A stretch of DNA of 64,000 bases from Salipiger marinus (GCF_900100085.1 NZ_FNEJ01000006.1:62001-126000), one strand, 5' to 3'; shown: positions 9,723 to 17,757, counted from the stretch's first letter. Program-made: numbers and translations. The notes: a model not told the origin generated them from the letters alone.

Positions 9723-10691
9723 TCACGCCACCAGCGCGGTGGCGAAAAACAGCACAGGCAGCAGGCCCGCATCGCGGTTTGAACGGAAGAGCCGCAGAAG
9801 TCCGTCGTTATCCGTCACGTTGAGTCGCCGCAGCTGCCACATCATGTGCCAGCCCATGGCCCATGGCCCGCCCGCCAGCAGCACCAGCTGCAGAATCTCG
9901 CCCCGGGGGGCGGCCAGCACCACGGCGAGCCCCATCAGCGCCACCGTGGCCACCAGAAACCGGGCAAGCCATGCGGGGGTGCGGTCATCGCCAAAAAGCC
10001 GCGCGGTGGATTTGACCCCGATCAGCGCGTCGTCTTCCTTGTCCTGATGGGCATAGATCGTGTCGTAGAACAGCGTCCACGCCATGCCCGCCAGATAAAG
10101 GATCACCGCAGGCCAGCCAAGGCTGCCGCTATGCGCGGTCCAGCCCAGCAGCGCCCCCCAGTTGAAGGCGATGCCCAGAAACACCTGCGGCCACCATGTA
10201 AACCGCTTGGCAAAGGGATAGATGGCCACCGGCAGCAGCGACACCACCCCCAGCAGAATCGCCATGGGCGGGAAGGTCAGCAGGATGGCCAGCGCCACAA
10301 GGCACTGCGCCACGACCCAGAGCAGCGCGCCCTTGGCGCTGACCTGACCGGAGGGAATGGGCCGCGAGGCGGTGCGCGCCACCTTGCCGTCGATATGGCG
10401 GTCGGTGATGTCGTTCCATGTGCAGCCCGCACCCCGCATCAGAAAGGCGCCCAGCCCGCAGCCCGCAAAGATCCACAGGTCGAACCAGCGCGCCTGCCCG
10501 TCCGCCACCATGGCCAGCAGCAGCCCCCACCAGCAGGGCAGCAGCAGCAGCCAAGTGCCGATGGGCCGGTCGGCGCGGCTGAGCCGCAGATAGGGCCGCG
10601 CCCAGCTTGGCGCGCGGTGGTCGACCCAGTTGCCGCGCACGGCATCGGAAACATGGCCCGCGGGATCTGGCGCTGGTCTGGGTTGGGTCAT
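9723..10691 (-). CDS. ubiA: 4-hydroxybenzoate polyprenyltransferase
   Basis: 322-residue integral membrane prenyltransferase that attaches the polyprenyl tail to 4-hydroxybenzoate in ubiquinone synthesis. The two aspartate-rich motifs that bind Mg-diphosphate are visible: WNDITDRHIDGKVART and DTIYAHQDKEDD. Multiple hydrophobic helices surround them. The ATG at 10691 gives MTQPRPAPDP and has GAGG nine bases upstream, located within the start region of the divergent rsmE gene. The frame is open further upstream but that part is antisense to rsmE. Confidence 0.93.
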   Translation of the reverse strand: MTQPRPAPDPAGHVSDAVRGNWVDHRAPSWARPYLRLSRADRPIGTWLLLLPCWWGLLLAMVADGQARWFDLWIFAGCGLGAFLMRGAGCTWNDITDRHIDGKVARTASRPIPSGQVSAKGALLWVVAQCLVALAILLTFPPMAILLGVVSLLPVAIYPFAKRFTWWPQVFLGIAFNWGALLGWTAHSGSLGWPAVILYLAGMAWTLFYDTIYAHQDKEDDALIGVKSTARLFGDDRTPAWLARFLVATVALMGLAVVLAAPRGEILQLVLLAGGPWAMGWHMMWQLRRLNVTDNDGLLRLFRSNRDAGLLPVLFFATALVA

Positions 10692-10703
10692 ATGGTCTGC
10701 CTC

Positions 10704-11429
10704 ATGGAAGCCAAGGTTCGACTGTTTGTAGATCACCCGCTGGGCGCGGGACAACCTGTCCCCCTGACACGGGAGCAGGCACATTATCTCTTTTCCGTGA
10801 TGCGGCTTGGTCCCGGGGCCGCCATAGCGCTGTTCAACGGGCGCGATGGCGAATGGCGGGCCGAGGTCGAGGAGGCGGGAAAACGCGGCGGCACGCTGCT
10901 CTGCGCCAACCAGACCCGGGTGCAGGGCACGCCGCCCGACCTGTGGCTGATCTTTGCCCCGATCAAGAAAGCCCGCACCGATTTCATCGTGGAAAAGGCG
11001 GTGGAGCTGGGGGTGCGGCGGATTCTGCCGGTGCAGACCGAATTCACAAATTCCGAACGTATCCGGCAGGACCGGCTGCAGGCCCATGCGGTGGAGGCGG
11101 CGGAGCAATGCGGCGCCACCTTCGTGCCAGAGGTGGCCGATCTGGTCCGGCTCGACCGGCTGCTGGCCGACTGGCCCGACCGCGCGCTGGTGTTCTGCGA
11201 CGAGAAACAGGCGGGCGCGGGTGATCCCGGCGCGGCACTTGCGCGCAGCCCCGCCCCCGCCGCCGTGCTGATCGGCCCCGAGGGCGGATTTTCCGACAGC
11301 GAACGCGCCCGGCTGCACGCGATGGAGCGGGCGCAGGCCATCGCCCTTGGCCCGCGGATCCTGCGCGCCGACACCGCCGCCGTGGCGGCCCTGACGCTGT
11401 GGCAGGCGCAGTGCGGAGACTGGCAATGA
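10704..11429 (+). CDS. rsmE: 16S rRNA (uracil-1498-N3)-methyltransferase
   Basis: 241-residue SPOUT-class methyltransferase that modifies U1498 in the decoding region of 16S rRNA. The C-terminal knot motif LIGPEGGFSDSE and the following LGPRILRADTAAVAAL segment bind S-adenosylmethionine; KARTDFIVEKAVELGV is the family linker motif. The start at 10704 (MEAKVRLFVD) fits the family's beginning best. An in-frame ATG at 10692 abuts the ubiA ATG exactly. Either way, there is virtually no space between the two genes, so the promoters must lie inside coding sequence. Confidence 0.92.
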   Translation: MEAKVRLFVDHPLGAGQPVPLTREQAHYLFSVMRLGPGAAIALFNGRDGEWRAEVEEAGKRGGTLLCANQTRVQGTPPDLWLIFAPIKKARTDFIVEKAVELGVRRILPVQTEFTNSERIRQDRLQAHAVEAAEQCGATFVPEVADLVRLDRLLADWPDRALVFCDEKQAGAGDPGAALARSPAPAAVLIGPEGGFSDSERARLHAMERAQAIALGPRILRADTAAVAALTLWQAQCGDWQ

Positions 11430-11484
11430 CCCGCGCCGCCAGAGGTTTCGCCGCAGGCGCGCCCACACGGGCAGGAGCAGAGGC

Positions 11485-12012
11485 ATGAGCTTTCTTCGGC
11501 CCGAAGCCCGCGCGCAGATCCATCGCTGGCGCGAGGTGCTGGCGGGGGCGGCGGTGACGCTGCTGGGGCTTTACTGGGCGATCTTCACCGGCGGGCTGCT
11601 GGCATGGATCGGCTGGGTGGTGGTGGCGCTTGGCGCCGTGCTGCTGGTGGCCGGGGTGCAGCGGGCACGCTTCCGCATCGGCACCGGCGGGCCGGGCGTG
11701 GTGCAGGTGCTGGAGGGGCGGATCGCCTATTTCGGCCCGCTGACCGGCGGGGTCGCGGATCTGGACCGGCTGGACCGGCTGATGCTCGATCCGTCCGCCC
11801 GGCCACCGCACTGGCTGCTGCGCAGCGATGACGGCACCACGCTGGCCATTCCGCTGACCGCCGAAGGGGCGGACCAGCTTTTCGACGCCTTTGCCACCCT
11901 GCCCGACCTGCGCACCGAACGCATGCTGGCCCTGATGCAGAAACCGGGCGCGGGTCCGGTGATGATCTGGCAGGCGCCGCGCGCCGCGGCTGCCGCCCTC
12001 CGTCTGCATTGA
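11485..12012 (+). CDS. Conserved two-helix membrane protein, function unknown
   Basis: 175 residues. Two adjacent transmembrane helices (about 20-40 and 44-63) are followed by a soluble domain of about 110 residues with no recognised motif. It sits between rsmE (55 bp upstream) and gshA (66 bp downstream) on the same strand, so it may share their transcript. The coding bias (GC-rich third positions) supports a real gene. I do not assign a function. Confidence 0.75.
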   Translation: MSFLRPEARAQIHRWREVLAGAAVTLLGLYWAIFTGGLLAWIGWVVVALGAVLLVAGVQRARFRIGTGGPGVVQVLEGRIAYFGPLTGGVADLDRLDRLMLDPSARPPHWLLRSDDGTTLAIPLTAEGADQLFDAFATLPDLRTERMLALMQKPGAGPVMIWQAPRAAAAALRLH

Positions 12013-12078
12013 CAAGGTCGGTCATTCTGACCATCCCTGAGCGCCGAACCCACCGGCAGCCAGATCGGAGCCTTCCTT

Positions 12079-13449
12079 ATGTCCATCCCTCAAACCGGCG
12101 GCGGGCCGATCGAGCATCAGACACAGCTGGCGGAATATCTCGCCTCGGGCTGCAAGCCCAAATCCGACTGGCGCATCGGCACGGAACACGAAAAATTCGG
12201 CTATCTGACCGACACCCACGCGCCGCTGCCCTATGAGGGGCCGCGGTCGATCCTTGCCGTGCTTGAAGGCCTGCGCGACCGTTTCGGCTGGGCCGAGGTG
12301 CGCGAGGCGGGCAAGCTGATCGGGCTGACCAAGGGCGATGCCAATGTCTCGCTGGAGCCGGGTGGCGCGCTGGAACTGTCCGGCGCCCCGCTGGAGACCA
12401 TCCACCAGACCTGCGACGAGGTGAACGAACACCTGCGCGAGGTGAAGGGCATCGCCGACGAGATCGGCGTGGGCTTCATCGGGCTGGGCGCCGCGCCGGA
12501 ATGGCATCACGACGACATGCCGCTGATGCCCAAGGGCCGCTACAAGCTGATGGACAGCTATATGGGCAAGGTCGGCACGCTGGGCCGGGTGATGATGCGC
12601 CGCACCTGCACCGTGCAGGTGAACCTCGATTTCGGGTCAGAGGCCGACATGGTGCAGAAGCTGCGCGTGGCGCTGGCGCTGCAGCCGGTGGCCACGGCGC
12701 TTTTTGCCAATTCGCCGTTCTTCGAAGGCAAGCCCAACGGCATGAAGAGCTTCCGCGGCGCGGTCTGGCGCGATCTGGACGGCGCGCGCACCGGCATGCT
12801 GCCCTTCGTGTTCGAGGACGGTTTCGGCTTTGAACGCTATGTGGATTACGCGCTCGATGTGCCGATGTATTTTGTCTACCGCAACGGCGAGTATATCGAC
12901 GCGCTCGGCCAGTCCTTCCGCGATTTCCTGAAGGGCGAACTGCCTGCCCTGCCGGGCGAGATGCCCACCCTGTCGGACTGGGCCGACCATCTGACCACCA
13001 TCTTCCCCGAAGCGCGCCTGAAGAAATTCATCGAGATGCGCGGCGCCGATGGCGGGCCGTGGCGCAGGCTCTGCGCGCTGCCCGCGCTGTGGGTTGGCCT
13101 GACCTACGATCAGGGCGCGCTGGATGCGGCATGGGATCTGGTCAAGGGCTGGGATGCGCAGACCCGCGACGCGCTGCGCGTCGCCGCCTCGACCGACGGG
13201 CTGCAGGCGCAGGTGGGCAACATCAACATGCACGATCTGGCGCGCGAGGTGCTGGCCATCGCCGAAGCGGGGCTCACCTCGCGGGCCTGCCCCGGCGCGG
13301 GCGGGCTTCTGCCTGACGAGACCCATTTCCTCAACGCGCTGAAGGAAAGCGTGGACAGCGGCAAGACCGCCGCCGACGAACTGCTGGAGCATTATCACGG
13401 CGACTGGCAGGGCGATCTGTCCCGCATCTACGGCGCCTACAGCTACTGA
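12079..13449 (+). CDS. gshA: Glutamate-cysteine ligase, plant/alphaproteobacterial type
   Basis: 456 residues. It joins glutamate and cysteine with ATP in the first step of glutathione synthesis. The IGTEHEKFGY N-terminal motif, SLEPGGALELSGAP and the RRTCTVQVNLDFGSE segment are diagnostic of the GCS2/plant-type ligases, which differ from the E. coli GshA family. Length matches the usual 455-460. A terminator-like hairpin follows, and the convergent neighbour is a gamma-glutamyltransferase, so a glutathione-making and a glutathione-degrading gene face each other. Confidence 0.93.
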   Translation: MSIPQTGGGPIEHQTQLAEYLASGCKPKSDWRIGTEHEKFGYLTDTHAPLPYEGPRSILAVLEGLRDRFGWAEVREAGKLIGLTKGDANVSLEPGGALELSGAPLETIHQTCDEVNEHLREVKGIADEIGVGFIGLGAAPEWHHDDMPLMPKGRYKLMDSYMGKVGTLGRVMMRRTCTVQVNLDFGSEADMVQKLRVALALQPVATALFANSPFFEGKPNGMKSFRGAVWRDLDGARTGMLPFVFEDGFGFERYVDYALDVPMYFVYRNGEYIDALGQSFRDFLKGELPALPGEMPTLSDWADHLTTIFPEARLKKFIEMRGADGGPWRRLCALPALWVGLTYDQGALDAAWDLVKGWDAQTRDALRVAASTDGLQAQVGNINMHDLAREVLAIAEAGLTSRACPGAGGLLPDETHFLNALKESVDSGKTAADELLEHYHGDWQGDLSRIYGAYSY

Positions 13450-13456
13450 GCCTTGC

Positions 13457-13478
13457 GGGGGCGCCTCGCTGCGCCCCC
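13457..13478. terminator. Hairpin between convergent gshA and gamma-glutamyltransferase genes
   Basis: GGGGGCGC and GCGCCCCC arms flank a six-base loop in the 42-bp gap between two convergent stop codons. No T run follows on either strand, so this is a bidirectional terminator candidate only. Confidence 0.5.
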
Positions 13479-13491
13479 GGCACCCTCCCGG

Positions 13492-15069
13492 TCAGTAGCC
13501 GATGGCGCAGCCATCCTTGCGCGGGTCGGAGGCGCCTTCCAGCACGCCGCTGTCATGGATCAGGATGGCCTGCGCCCCGCCGATGGGCGATGCGGGCTCG
13601 CGCAGGTCATGCCCCATCTCCGCCAGCGCCGCGCGCACCTCGGGCCGGTAGCCGCGTTCCAGCTCCAGCCCACCCGCCGTGGCAAAGCTGCGCGGCGCGT
13701 CCAGCGCGCTTTGCGGATCCATGCCAAAATCGGTCAGGTTCGACATCACCCGCGCATGGCCATTGGGCTGATACTGCCCGCCCATCACGCCAAAGGGCAT
13801 GGTCACGCGCCCGCCCTCGGCCAGCATGGCGGGAATGATCGTGTGCATGGGGCGCGCACCGCCGCGCATCTCGTTCGGATGGCCCTCGGCCAGCGTGAAG
13901 CCCGCGCCCCGGTTCTGGAACAGGATGCCGAATTTTTCGGATGCGATGCCCGATCCGAAGCCGTGGAAGATCGAATAGATCAGCGACACCGCCATGCGGT
14001 CACGATCCACCACGGTGATGTAGATCGTGTCCTTGTGCACCGCCTCGCTCAGTTCCGCGGGCGCGGCCATGGCGCGTCTGGGATCGATCAGCGCGGCAAG
14101 CTGGTCGGCCAGATCATCGCTCAGCAGCCGGTCAAGCTTGGTCATGTGATCGGCATCGGCCAGAAAGCGGTTGCGCGCGTCATAGGCCAGCTTCGCCGCC
14201 TCCGCCTCCAGATGGGCGCGCTCGGCGCCGAAGGGATCAAGGGCGGCAATGTCGAACCGCTTGAGGATGTTGAGCAGCAGGATCGCCGTCACCCCCTGCC
14301 CGTTCGGCGCATGTTCCAGCAGCGTCTGGCCCTGATACTGGCCAGAGATCGGCGCGCCAAACGTGCAGCGCATGGCGGCAAAATCCTCTGCCTCGTGCAG
14401 CCCGCCCAGCGCCTGCAGCGTGGCCAGCATGTCCTCGGCCACCTCGCCTTCGTAGAACCCGGCGCGCCCGTCGCGCGCGATGCGGCGCAGCACCTCGGCC
14501 TGACCGGGCAGGCGGAAGATGTCGCCGACCCGGGGCACGCGGCCATCCTGCAGGAAATGCCGCCGTGCCGCGCCCTGCAGCACGCCGTGATCGGCCTGCC
14601 AGTCAAAGGCGACGCGCGGCGCCACCGGCACACCCTCCTCCATATAGGCGATGGCGGGGGCAAGGCTGTCGGCCAGCCCCAGCTTCCCCCAGCGCTCGGA
14701 CATGGTGCAGAAGGCGTCGACGGCCCCGGGCAGCGTCACCGCCTCCGGCCCGTAGAGCGGCACGGTGGAAAGCCCGCGCGCGCGCAGATCGGCGGCCTGC
14801 GCCGCCTTGGGCGCCCGGCCCGAGCCGTTGACCGCGACCACCTCGGCCCCCGGCGCCGGAGAGATCAGCGCAAAACAGTCGCCGCCGATGCCGGTCATCT
14901 GCGGTTCGGCCAGCCCCAGCAGCACCGCGCCCGCAATCGCCGCATCAACCGCATTGCCGCCCTGCTTGAGGATGGACACCGCCGCCTCTGCGGCCAGCGG
15001 ATGGGATGTGGCGCAGATGCCGTTCCGGGCATAGACGGCCGACCGGCCGGGCAGCTGAAAATCGCGCAT
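13492..15069 (-). CDS. Gamma-glutamyltransferase family protein
   Basis: 525 residues from the ATG at 15069 (MRDFQLPGRSAVYARNG); the frame is open further upstream but that stretch is non-coding in character. N-terminal nucleophile hydrolase family: it is made as a proenzyme cleaved before a threonine. The expected nucleophile is Thr348 in KDTIYITVVDRD; this is DTIYI rather than the common TTHYS, so the site is a variant. N-terminal LAAEAAVSILKQGGNAVDAA and the FGVMGGQYQPNGH segment are family motifs. No secretory signal is visible, so it may act in the cytoplasm on glutathione or another gamma-glutamyl compound. A structured RNA-like element lies 90 bp upstream of its start. Confidence 0.85.
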   Translation of the reverse strand: MRDFQLPGRSAVYARNGICATSHPLAAEAAVSILKQGGNAVDAAIAGAVLLGLAEPQMTGIGGDCFALISPAPGAEVVAVNGSGRAPKAAQAADLRARGLSTVPLYGPEAVTLPGAVDAFCTMSERWGKLGLADSLAPAIAYMEEGVPVAPRVAFDWQADHGVLQGAARRHFLQDGRVPRVGDIFRLPGQAEVLRRIARDGRAGFYEGEVAEDMLATLQALGGLHEAEDFAAMRCTFGAPISGQYQGQTLLEHAPNGQGVTAILLLNILKRFDIAALDPFGAERAHLEAEAAKLAYDARNRFLADADHMTKLDRLLSDDLADQLAALIDPRRAMAAPAELSEAVHKDTIYITVVDRDRMAVSLIYSIFHGFGSGIASEKFGILFQNRGAGFTLAEGHPNEMRGGARPMHTIIPAMLAEGGRVTMPFGVMGGQYQPNGHARVMSNLTDFGMDPQSALDAPRSFATAGGLELERGYRPEVRAALAEMGHDLREPASPIGGAQAILIHDSGVLEGASDPRKDGCAIGY

Positions 15070-15159
15070 GGTCTGATGATCCCCCCTGTGATGTCGGCGC
15101 GAGCATAGGCAGGGCCGGGGCGGGGTCAATCTGGCTTCGTCTGGATCAGTGGCTGCAGA

Positions 15160-15272
15160 CCTCGGTGCCACACTCCAGGTGGGGGCTGAATTGGTGTGGC
15201 ACCGAGGGAAGCCAGTTGCAGCTACCCTCTCTGTATGGCCGGTCTTCGGGGCGAAAATGCGGAGCTTTCGCG
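15160..15272 (-). ncRNA. Candidate structured RNA, copy 1 (upstream of gamma-glutamyltransferase gene)
   Basis: Read on the minus strand, this 113-base unit forms two adjacent hairpins. Hairpin I pairs 15221-15228 with 15205-15212 (AGGG-U-AGC with GCU-U-CCCU, 8-base loop). Hairpin II pairs 15194-15207 with 15160-15173, a perfect 14-bp stem with a 20-base loop containing UCAGCCCCCACCU. The hairpins share three bases at their junction, so they may be alternatives. Copy 2 (15372-15496) has the same architecture with compensatory stem changes. Position suggests either the 5' leader of the ggt-like gene or a separate small RNA. No family is recognised. Strand choice rests on a G-U pair in copy 2 that would be an A-C mismatch on the plus strand. 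Confidence 0.6.
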
Positions 15273-15315
15273 GTCTTTGCGGGGCAGGTCCGTCCCGGTC
15301 GCAGCCCCGCGAATC

Positions 15316-15347
15316 AAAAAACGCGCCGCTTCCACAGAAGCGCCGCG
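15316..15347 (-). terminator. Rho-independent terminator after structured RNA copy 2
   Basis: On the minus strand the arms 15347-15337 and 15332-15322 pair at 10 of 11 positions around a 4-base loop and are followed directly by six T residues (15321-15316). It would end transcription coming from the rsb-like pair and/or the copy 2 RNA, before copy 1. Confidence 0.75.
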
Positions 15348-15371
15348 CGATGGGGCCGGATGGGGGGAAAT

Positions 15372-15496
15372 CCTCGACGTCACACCTTAGGTGGGGGCTG
15401 ATTCGATGTGACGCCGAGGGAAGCTTTAGGCAGCTACCCTTTTGGTATGACGGTCCAACCGGGCAGGATTGCGGGCAGATTGCGGCATTTTCGCGA
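15372..15496 (-). ncRNA. Candidate structured RNA, copy 2 (downstream of anti-sigma-like gene)
   Basis: A diverged direct duplicate of the 15160-15272 element. On the minus strand hairpin I pairs 15433-15440 with 15417-15424, and hairpin II pairs 15407-15419 with 15372-15384. Relative to copy 1, hairpin II shows two double compensatory changes (U-A to C-G, C-G to U-A) and one G-C to G-U change, so pairing is kept while sequence drifts. The loop core UCAGCCCCCACCU and hairpin I arms are identical. A shared 5' segment (CGCGAAA, three variable bases, CCGCA) extends the similarity. It starts about 40 bases after the rsbW-like stop and a terminator follows, so it could be a 3'-UTR-derived or independent small RNA. 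Confidence 0.62.
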
Positions 15497-15533
15497 AACC
15501 TGCCCCCGATCTGTCGCCGGTGGCAAAAGGACT

Positions 15534-15992
15534 TCATGCCGAAGGCGGCAGCGGAATGCGGATTTCCAGCACGTTCGCCCCGGCTTCGCGGCGATAGCGC
15601 ACCCGTTCGGCCAGATGGCGGATCAGGAACCAGCCGAACCCGCCCTCCGGCAGATCCGCCTCCGGCACGTCCAGATCCACCCTTTCACCGGGCGGAGGCC
15701 GCCCGCCCGGCATGGCGCTGCCGGTGTCGCGGATCGCAAGGTCGATGCGCCCCTCCCTTGGCAGGATTTCCAGATGGATGGTGCCCCGGCACAGGCCGCC
15801 ATAGGCATGTTCCACCACGTTGTTGAGCACCTCGGCCAGCACAAGCTCCACCGTGCCCCGCACCTGCGGCGGCAGATCCCGCGCCAGAAGCCAGCCGCTG
15901 GCCAGCCCCAGCGCCGCGCGCACCTCTTCCGGCGCGCTGCGCAGATCCAGCGTGAAGATCCGGTCGCTCCGGCTGACCTCCTGCTGCGGCAT
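15534..15992 (-). CDS. RsbW/SpoIIAB-like anti-sigma factor serine kinase (HATPase)
   Basis: 152 residues from the ATG at 15992 (MPQQEVSRSD), which has GGGGAGGGG just upstream. The N box (LAEVLNNVVEHAYG), the DTGSAMPGG loop and the GGFGWFLIRHL motif are those of the GHKL ATPase fold in RsbW-type proteins. Such proteins bind a sigma factor, or another partner, and phosphorylate a STAS antagonist. The STAS gene lies 22 bp upstream. No sigma factor or PP2C phosphatase gene is in the window, so the target is unknown. Confidence 0.85.
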   Translation of the reverse strand: MPQQEVSRSDRIFTLDLRSAPEEVRAALGLASGWLLARDLPPQVRGTVELVLAEVLNNVVEHAYGGLCRGTIHLEILPREGRIDLAIRDTGSAMPGGRPPPGERVDLDVPEADLPEGGFGWFLIRHLAERVRYRREAGANVLEIRIPLPPSA

Positions 15993-16014
15993 CGCCCCTC
16001 CCCGGATCCGGGCG

Positions 16015-16353
16015 TCAGTGTCCTGCGCCGCGGCGTGCCGCCTCCAGCGTGTCATGGATGACAAAGATCGTGTCCATCCGGGTCAGCCGGAACACCCGGT
16101 CGACCATGGGCGTCAGCACCGCCAGATCCAGCCGCTGCCCCTCTCCCATGCCCTTCATCGCGGCCACGATCGCCCCCAGCCCGCTCGAATCAATGAACTC
16201 CACCGCGCCCAGATCCAGCACCACCCGGCTGGCCTGCGGCGAGACGGCGGCGCGCACCGCATCCTTGAACTGGATCGCCACCGAAGAATCGATGCGCGGC
16301 TCGTCCACCCGCAGGATCTGCGGCTCTTCCCCGTCGAGAACGGTCAGTCTCAT
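16015..16353 (-). CDS. RsbV/SpoIIAA-like anti-anti-sigma factor (STAS domain)
   Basis: 112 residues from the ATG at 16353, preceded by GGAGGAAG. A single STAS domain with the EFIDSSGLGAI motif, where Ser56 or Ser57 is the expected phosphorylation site. In the partner-switching scheme the unphosphorylated form sequesters the RsbW-like kinase and frees its target; the kinase switches it off by phosphorylation. First gene of a two-gene unit with the kinase. Confidence 0.85.
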   Translation of the reverse strand: MRLTVLDGEEPQILRVDEPRIDSSVAIQFKDAVRAAVSPQASRVVLDLGAVEFIDSSGLGAIVAAMKGMGEGQRLDLAVLTPMVDRVFRLTRMDTIFVIHDTLEAARRGAGH

Positions 16354-16436
16354 GATCTTCCTCCATCCGGCGCGACCAGACCAGAGGCTAGCCCTCATTC
16401 CTTACCATCGGGTGTGCGGCCACGCGGCGCTTGCAC

Positions 16437-16485
16437 TTCTTCTTGGCTGAAATATCCCGGGGGTGCGGGGGCAGCGCCCCCGCGC
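16437..16485. repeat. Extragenic palindromic repeat, subtype I, copy A
   Basis: Contains CTTCTTCTTGG, AAATATCCCGGGGG and a GGGGGCAGCGCCCCC hairpin, the same modules in the same order as the copies at 33336 and 52321. It lies between divergent genes, ending about 25 bp before the msrC start. Confidence 0.75.
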
Positions 16486-16509
16486 GATGTCTCAGGCGAA
16501 AGGCTCCTC

Positions 16510-16962
16510 ATGTCCGTCCATTACCCCACACTGGCGCAGACCATCGCCGCGCTGACCGAAGGCGAAACCGACAGCGTCGCGCTGATGGCGACGCTGGCCT
16601 GCGAAATCCACCACGCCGATGACCGCTTCGACTGGACCGGCTTCTACCGCGTCACCGAACCCGACCTGCTGAAGATCGGCCCCTATCAGGGCGGGCATGG
16701 CTGTCTGGTCATCCCGTTCGAGCGTGGCGTCTGCGGCGCCTGCGCGCGCAGCGGCACGGCGCAGCTGGTGCCCGATGTCGACGCCTTTCCCGGCCATATC
16801 GCCTGCGCCAGCTCGACCCGGTCCGAACTGGTGCTGCCGGTGCGCGATGCCACGGGCGCGCTGATCGCGGTGCTGGATCTGGACAGCGACCAGCCAGACG
16901 CCTTCACCGAAGACGACGCGCGCGAGTTGCAGGCGATCCTCGACGCCACCTTCGCGCGCTGA
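16510..16962 (+). CDS. msrC: Free methionine-(R)-sulfoxide reductase (GAF domain)
   Basis: 150-residue GAF-domain protein of the YebR/fRMsr type, which reduces free methionine-R-sulfoxide. The diagnostic cysteines sit in RGVCGACARSG and the GHIACASSTRSEL segments, together with LVPDVDAFPG. The ATG at 16510 (MSVHYPTLAQ) is the family start; the frame is open upstream but runs through a repeat element. It acts in the cytoplasm in oxidative damage repair. An rluA-like gene follows on the same strand after 66 bp. Confidence 0.88.
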   Translation: MSVHYPTLAQTIAALTEGETDSVALMATLACEIHHADDRFDWTGFYRVTEPDLLKIGPYQGGHGCLVIPFERGVCGACARSGTAQLVPDVDAFPGHIACASSTRSELVLPVRDATGALIAVLDLDSDQPDAFTEDDARELQAILDATFAR

Positions 16963-17028
16963 CGGAAGGGCAGCGCAGATGGCCCGACCACCTTGCACCG
17001 CCGCGCGCCCGATGGCAGGGACGGCGCC

Positions 17029-17676
17029 ATGAGCGCCGCCTATTCCCCGCCTTCGGGCGACATCCCCATCCTGCATGCCGATCATGAAATCCTCGTGGTC
17101 GACAAACCTGCGGGCCTGCTGTCGGTGCCGGGCAAGGGCCCGGATCTGGCCGACTGCCTGATCGCGCGGCTCCGCACCGCCTTTCCCACCGTGCTGCTGG
17201 TGCACCGGCTGGACCGCGACACCTCGGGCGTGATGGTCTTTGCCCTGACCCCGCATGCGCAGCGCCATCTGGGGCTGCAGTTCGAACACCGCCGCACCAA
17301 GAAGACCTATCTCGCCCGCGTCGCCGGACGGCTGGAGCCCAAGACCGGGCAGGTCGATCTGCCGCTGATCGTGGACTGGCCCAACCGCCCGCTGCAGAAG
17401 GTCGATCACGAGACGGGCCGCCCCGCCCAGACCGACTGGCGGGTCATCAAGGCCAGCGATGCCGAAACCCGCGTGCATCTGATGCCGCTGACCGGGCGCA
17501 GCCACCAGCTTCGCGTGCATATGCTGGCGCTGGGGCATCCGATCCTTGGCGATCCGTTTTATGCCCCCGACACCGCCGCCGAGCATCCGCGCCTGATGCT
17601 GCATGCCGAAGAGCTGCGCCTGCGTCATCCCGATGGCGGGCTTGGCCACAAATTCCGCGCCGCAGCGCCGTTCTGA
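17029..17676 (+). CDS. RluA-family pseudouridine synthase
   Basis: 215 residues from the ATG at 17029 (MSAAYSPPSG). The catalytic motif HRLDRDTSG with its aspartate, the DKPAGLLSVPGKG segment and the C-terminal TGRSHQLRVHM motif define the RluA family. Its short length without an S4 domain resembles RluA, which modifies 23S rRNA U746 and tRNA U32, more than RluC/RluD. The target is therefore inferred, not shown. Confidence 0.87.
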   Translation: MSAAYSPPSGDIPILHADHEILVVDKPAGLLSVPGKGPDLADCLIARLRTAFPTVLLVHRLDRDTSGVMVFALTPHAQRHLGLQFEHRRTKKTYLARVAGRLEPKTGQVDLPLIVDWPNRPLQKVDHETGRPAQTDWRVIKASDAETRVHLMPLTGRSHQLRVHMLALGHPILGDPFYAPDTAAEHPRLMLHAEELRLRHPDGGLGHKFRAAAPF

Positions 17677-17757
17677 CCGCCGCACGGCGCCTCTTGCGCA
17701 GCATCTTCCCTGCGCGTAAACCGCGCGCGGACTCTGACGACCCCCGGGGAAAGACCC

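Noticed and set aside
9723-11486. N-terminal extension of UbiA by 265 codons
   Set aside because: The extension is antisense to rsmE and has no prenyltransferase character; the start at 10691 gives a normal-length enzyme.
15194-15244. Resemblance of GCACCGAGGGAAGC to part of a glycine riboswitch
   Set aside because: The match is on the plus strand, other conserved blocks of the riboswitch are missing, and the stem covariation favours the minus strand.
15251-15494. Ten-base inverted match GCGAAAATGC / GCATTTTCGC between the two RNA copies
   Set aside because: A better explanation is direct homology of the 5' blocks of the copies (CGCGAAA..CCGCA); the inverted match is probably incidental.
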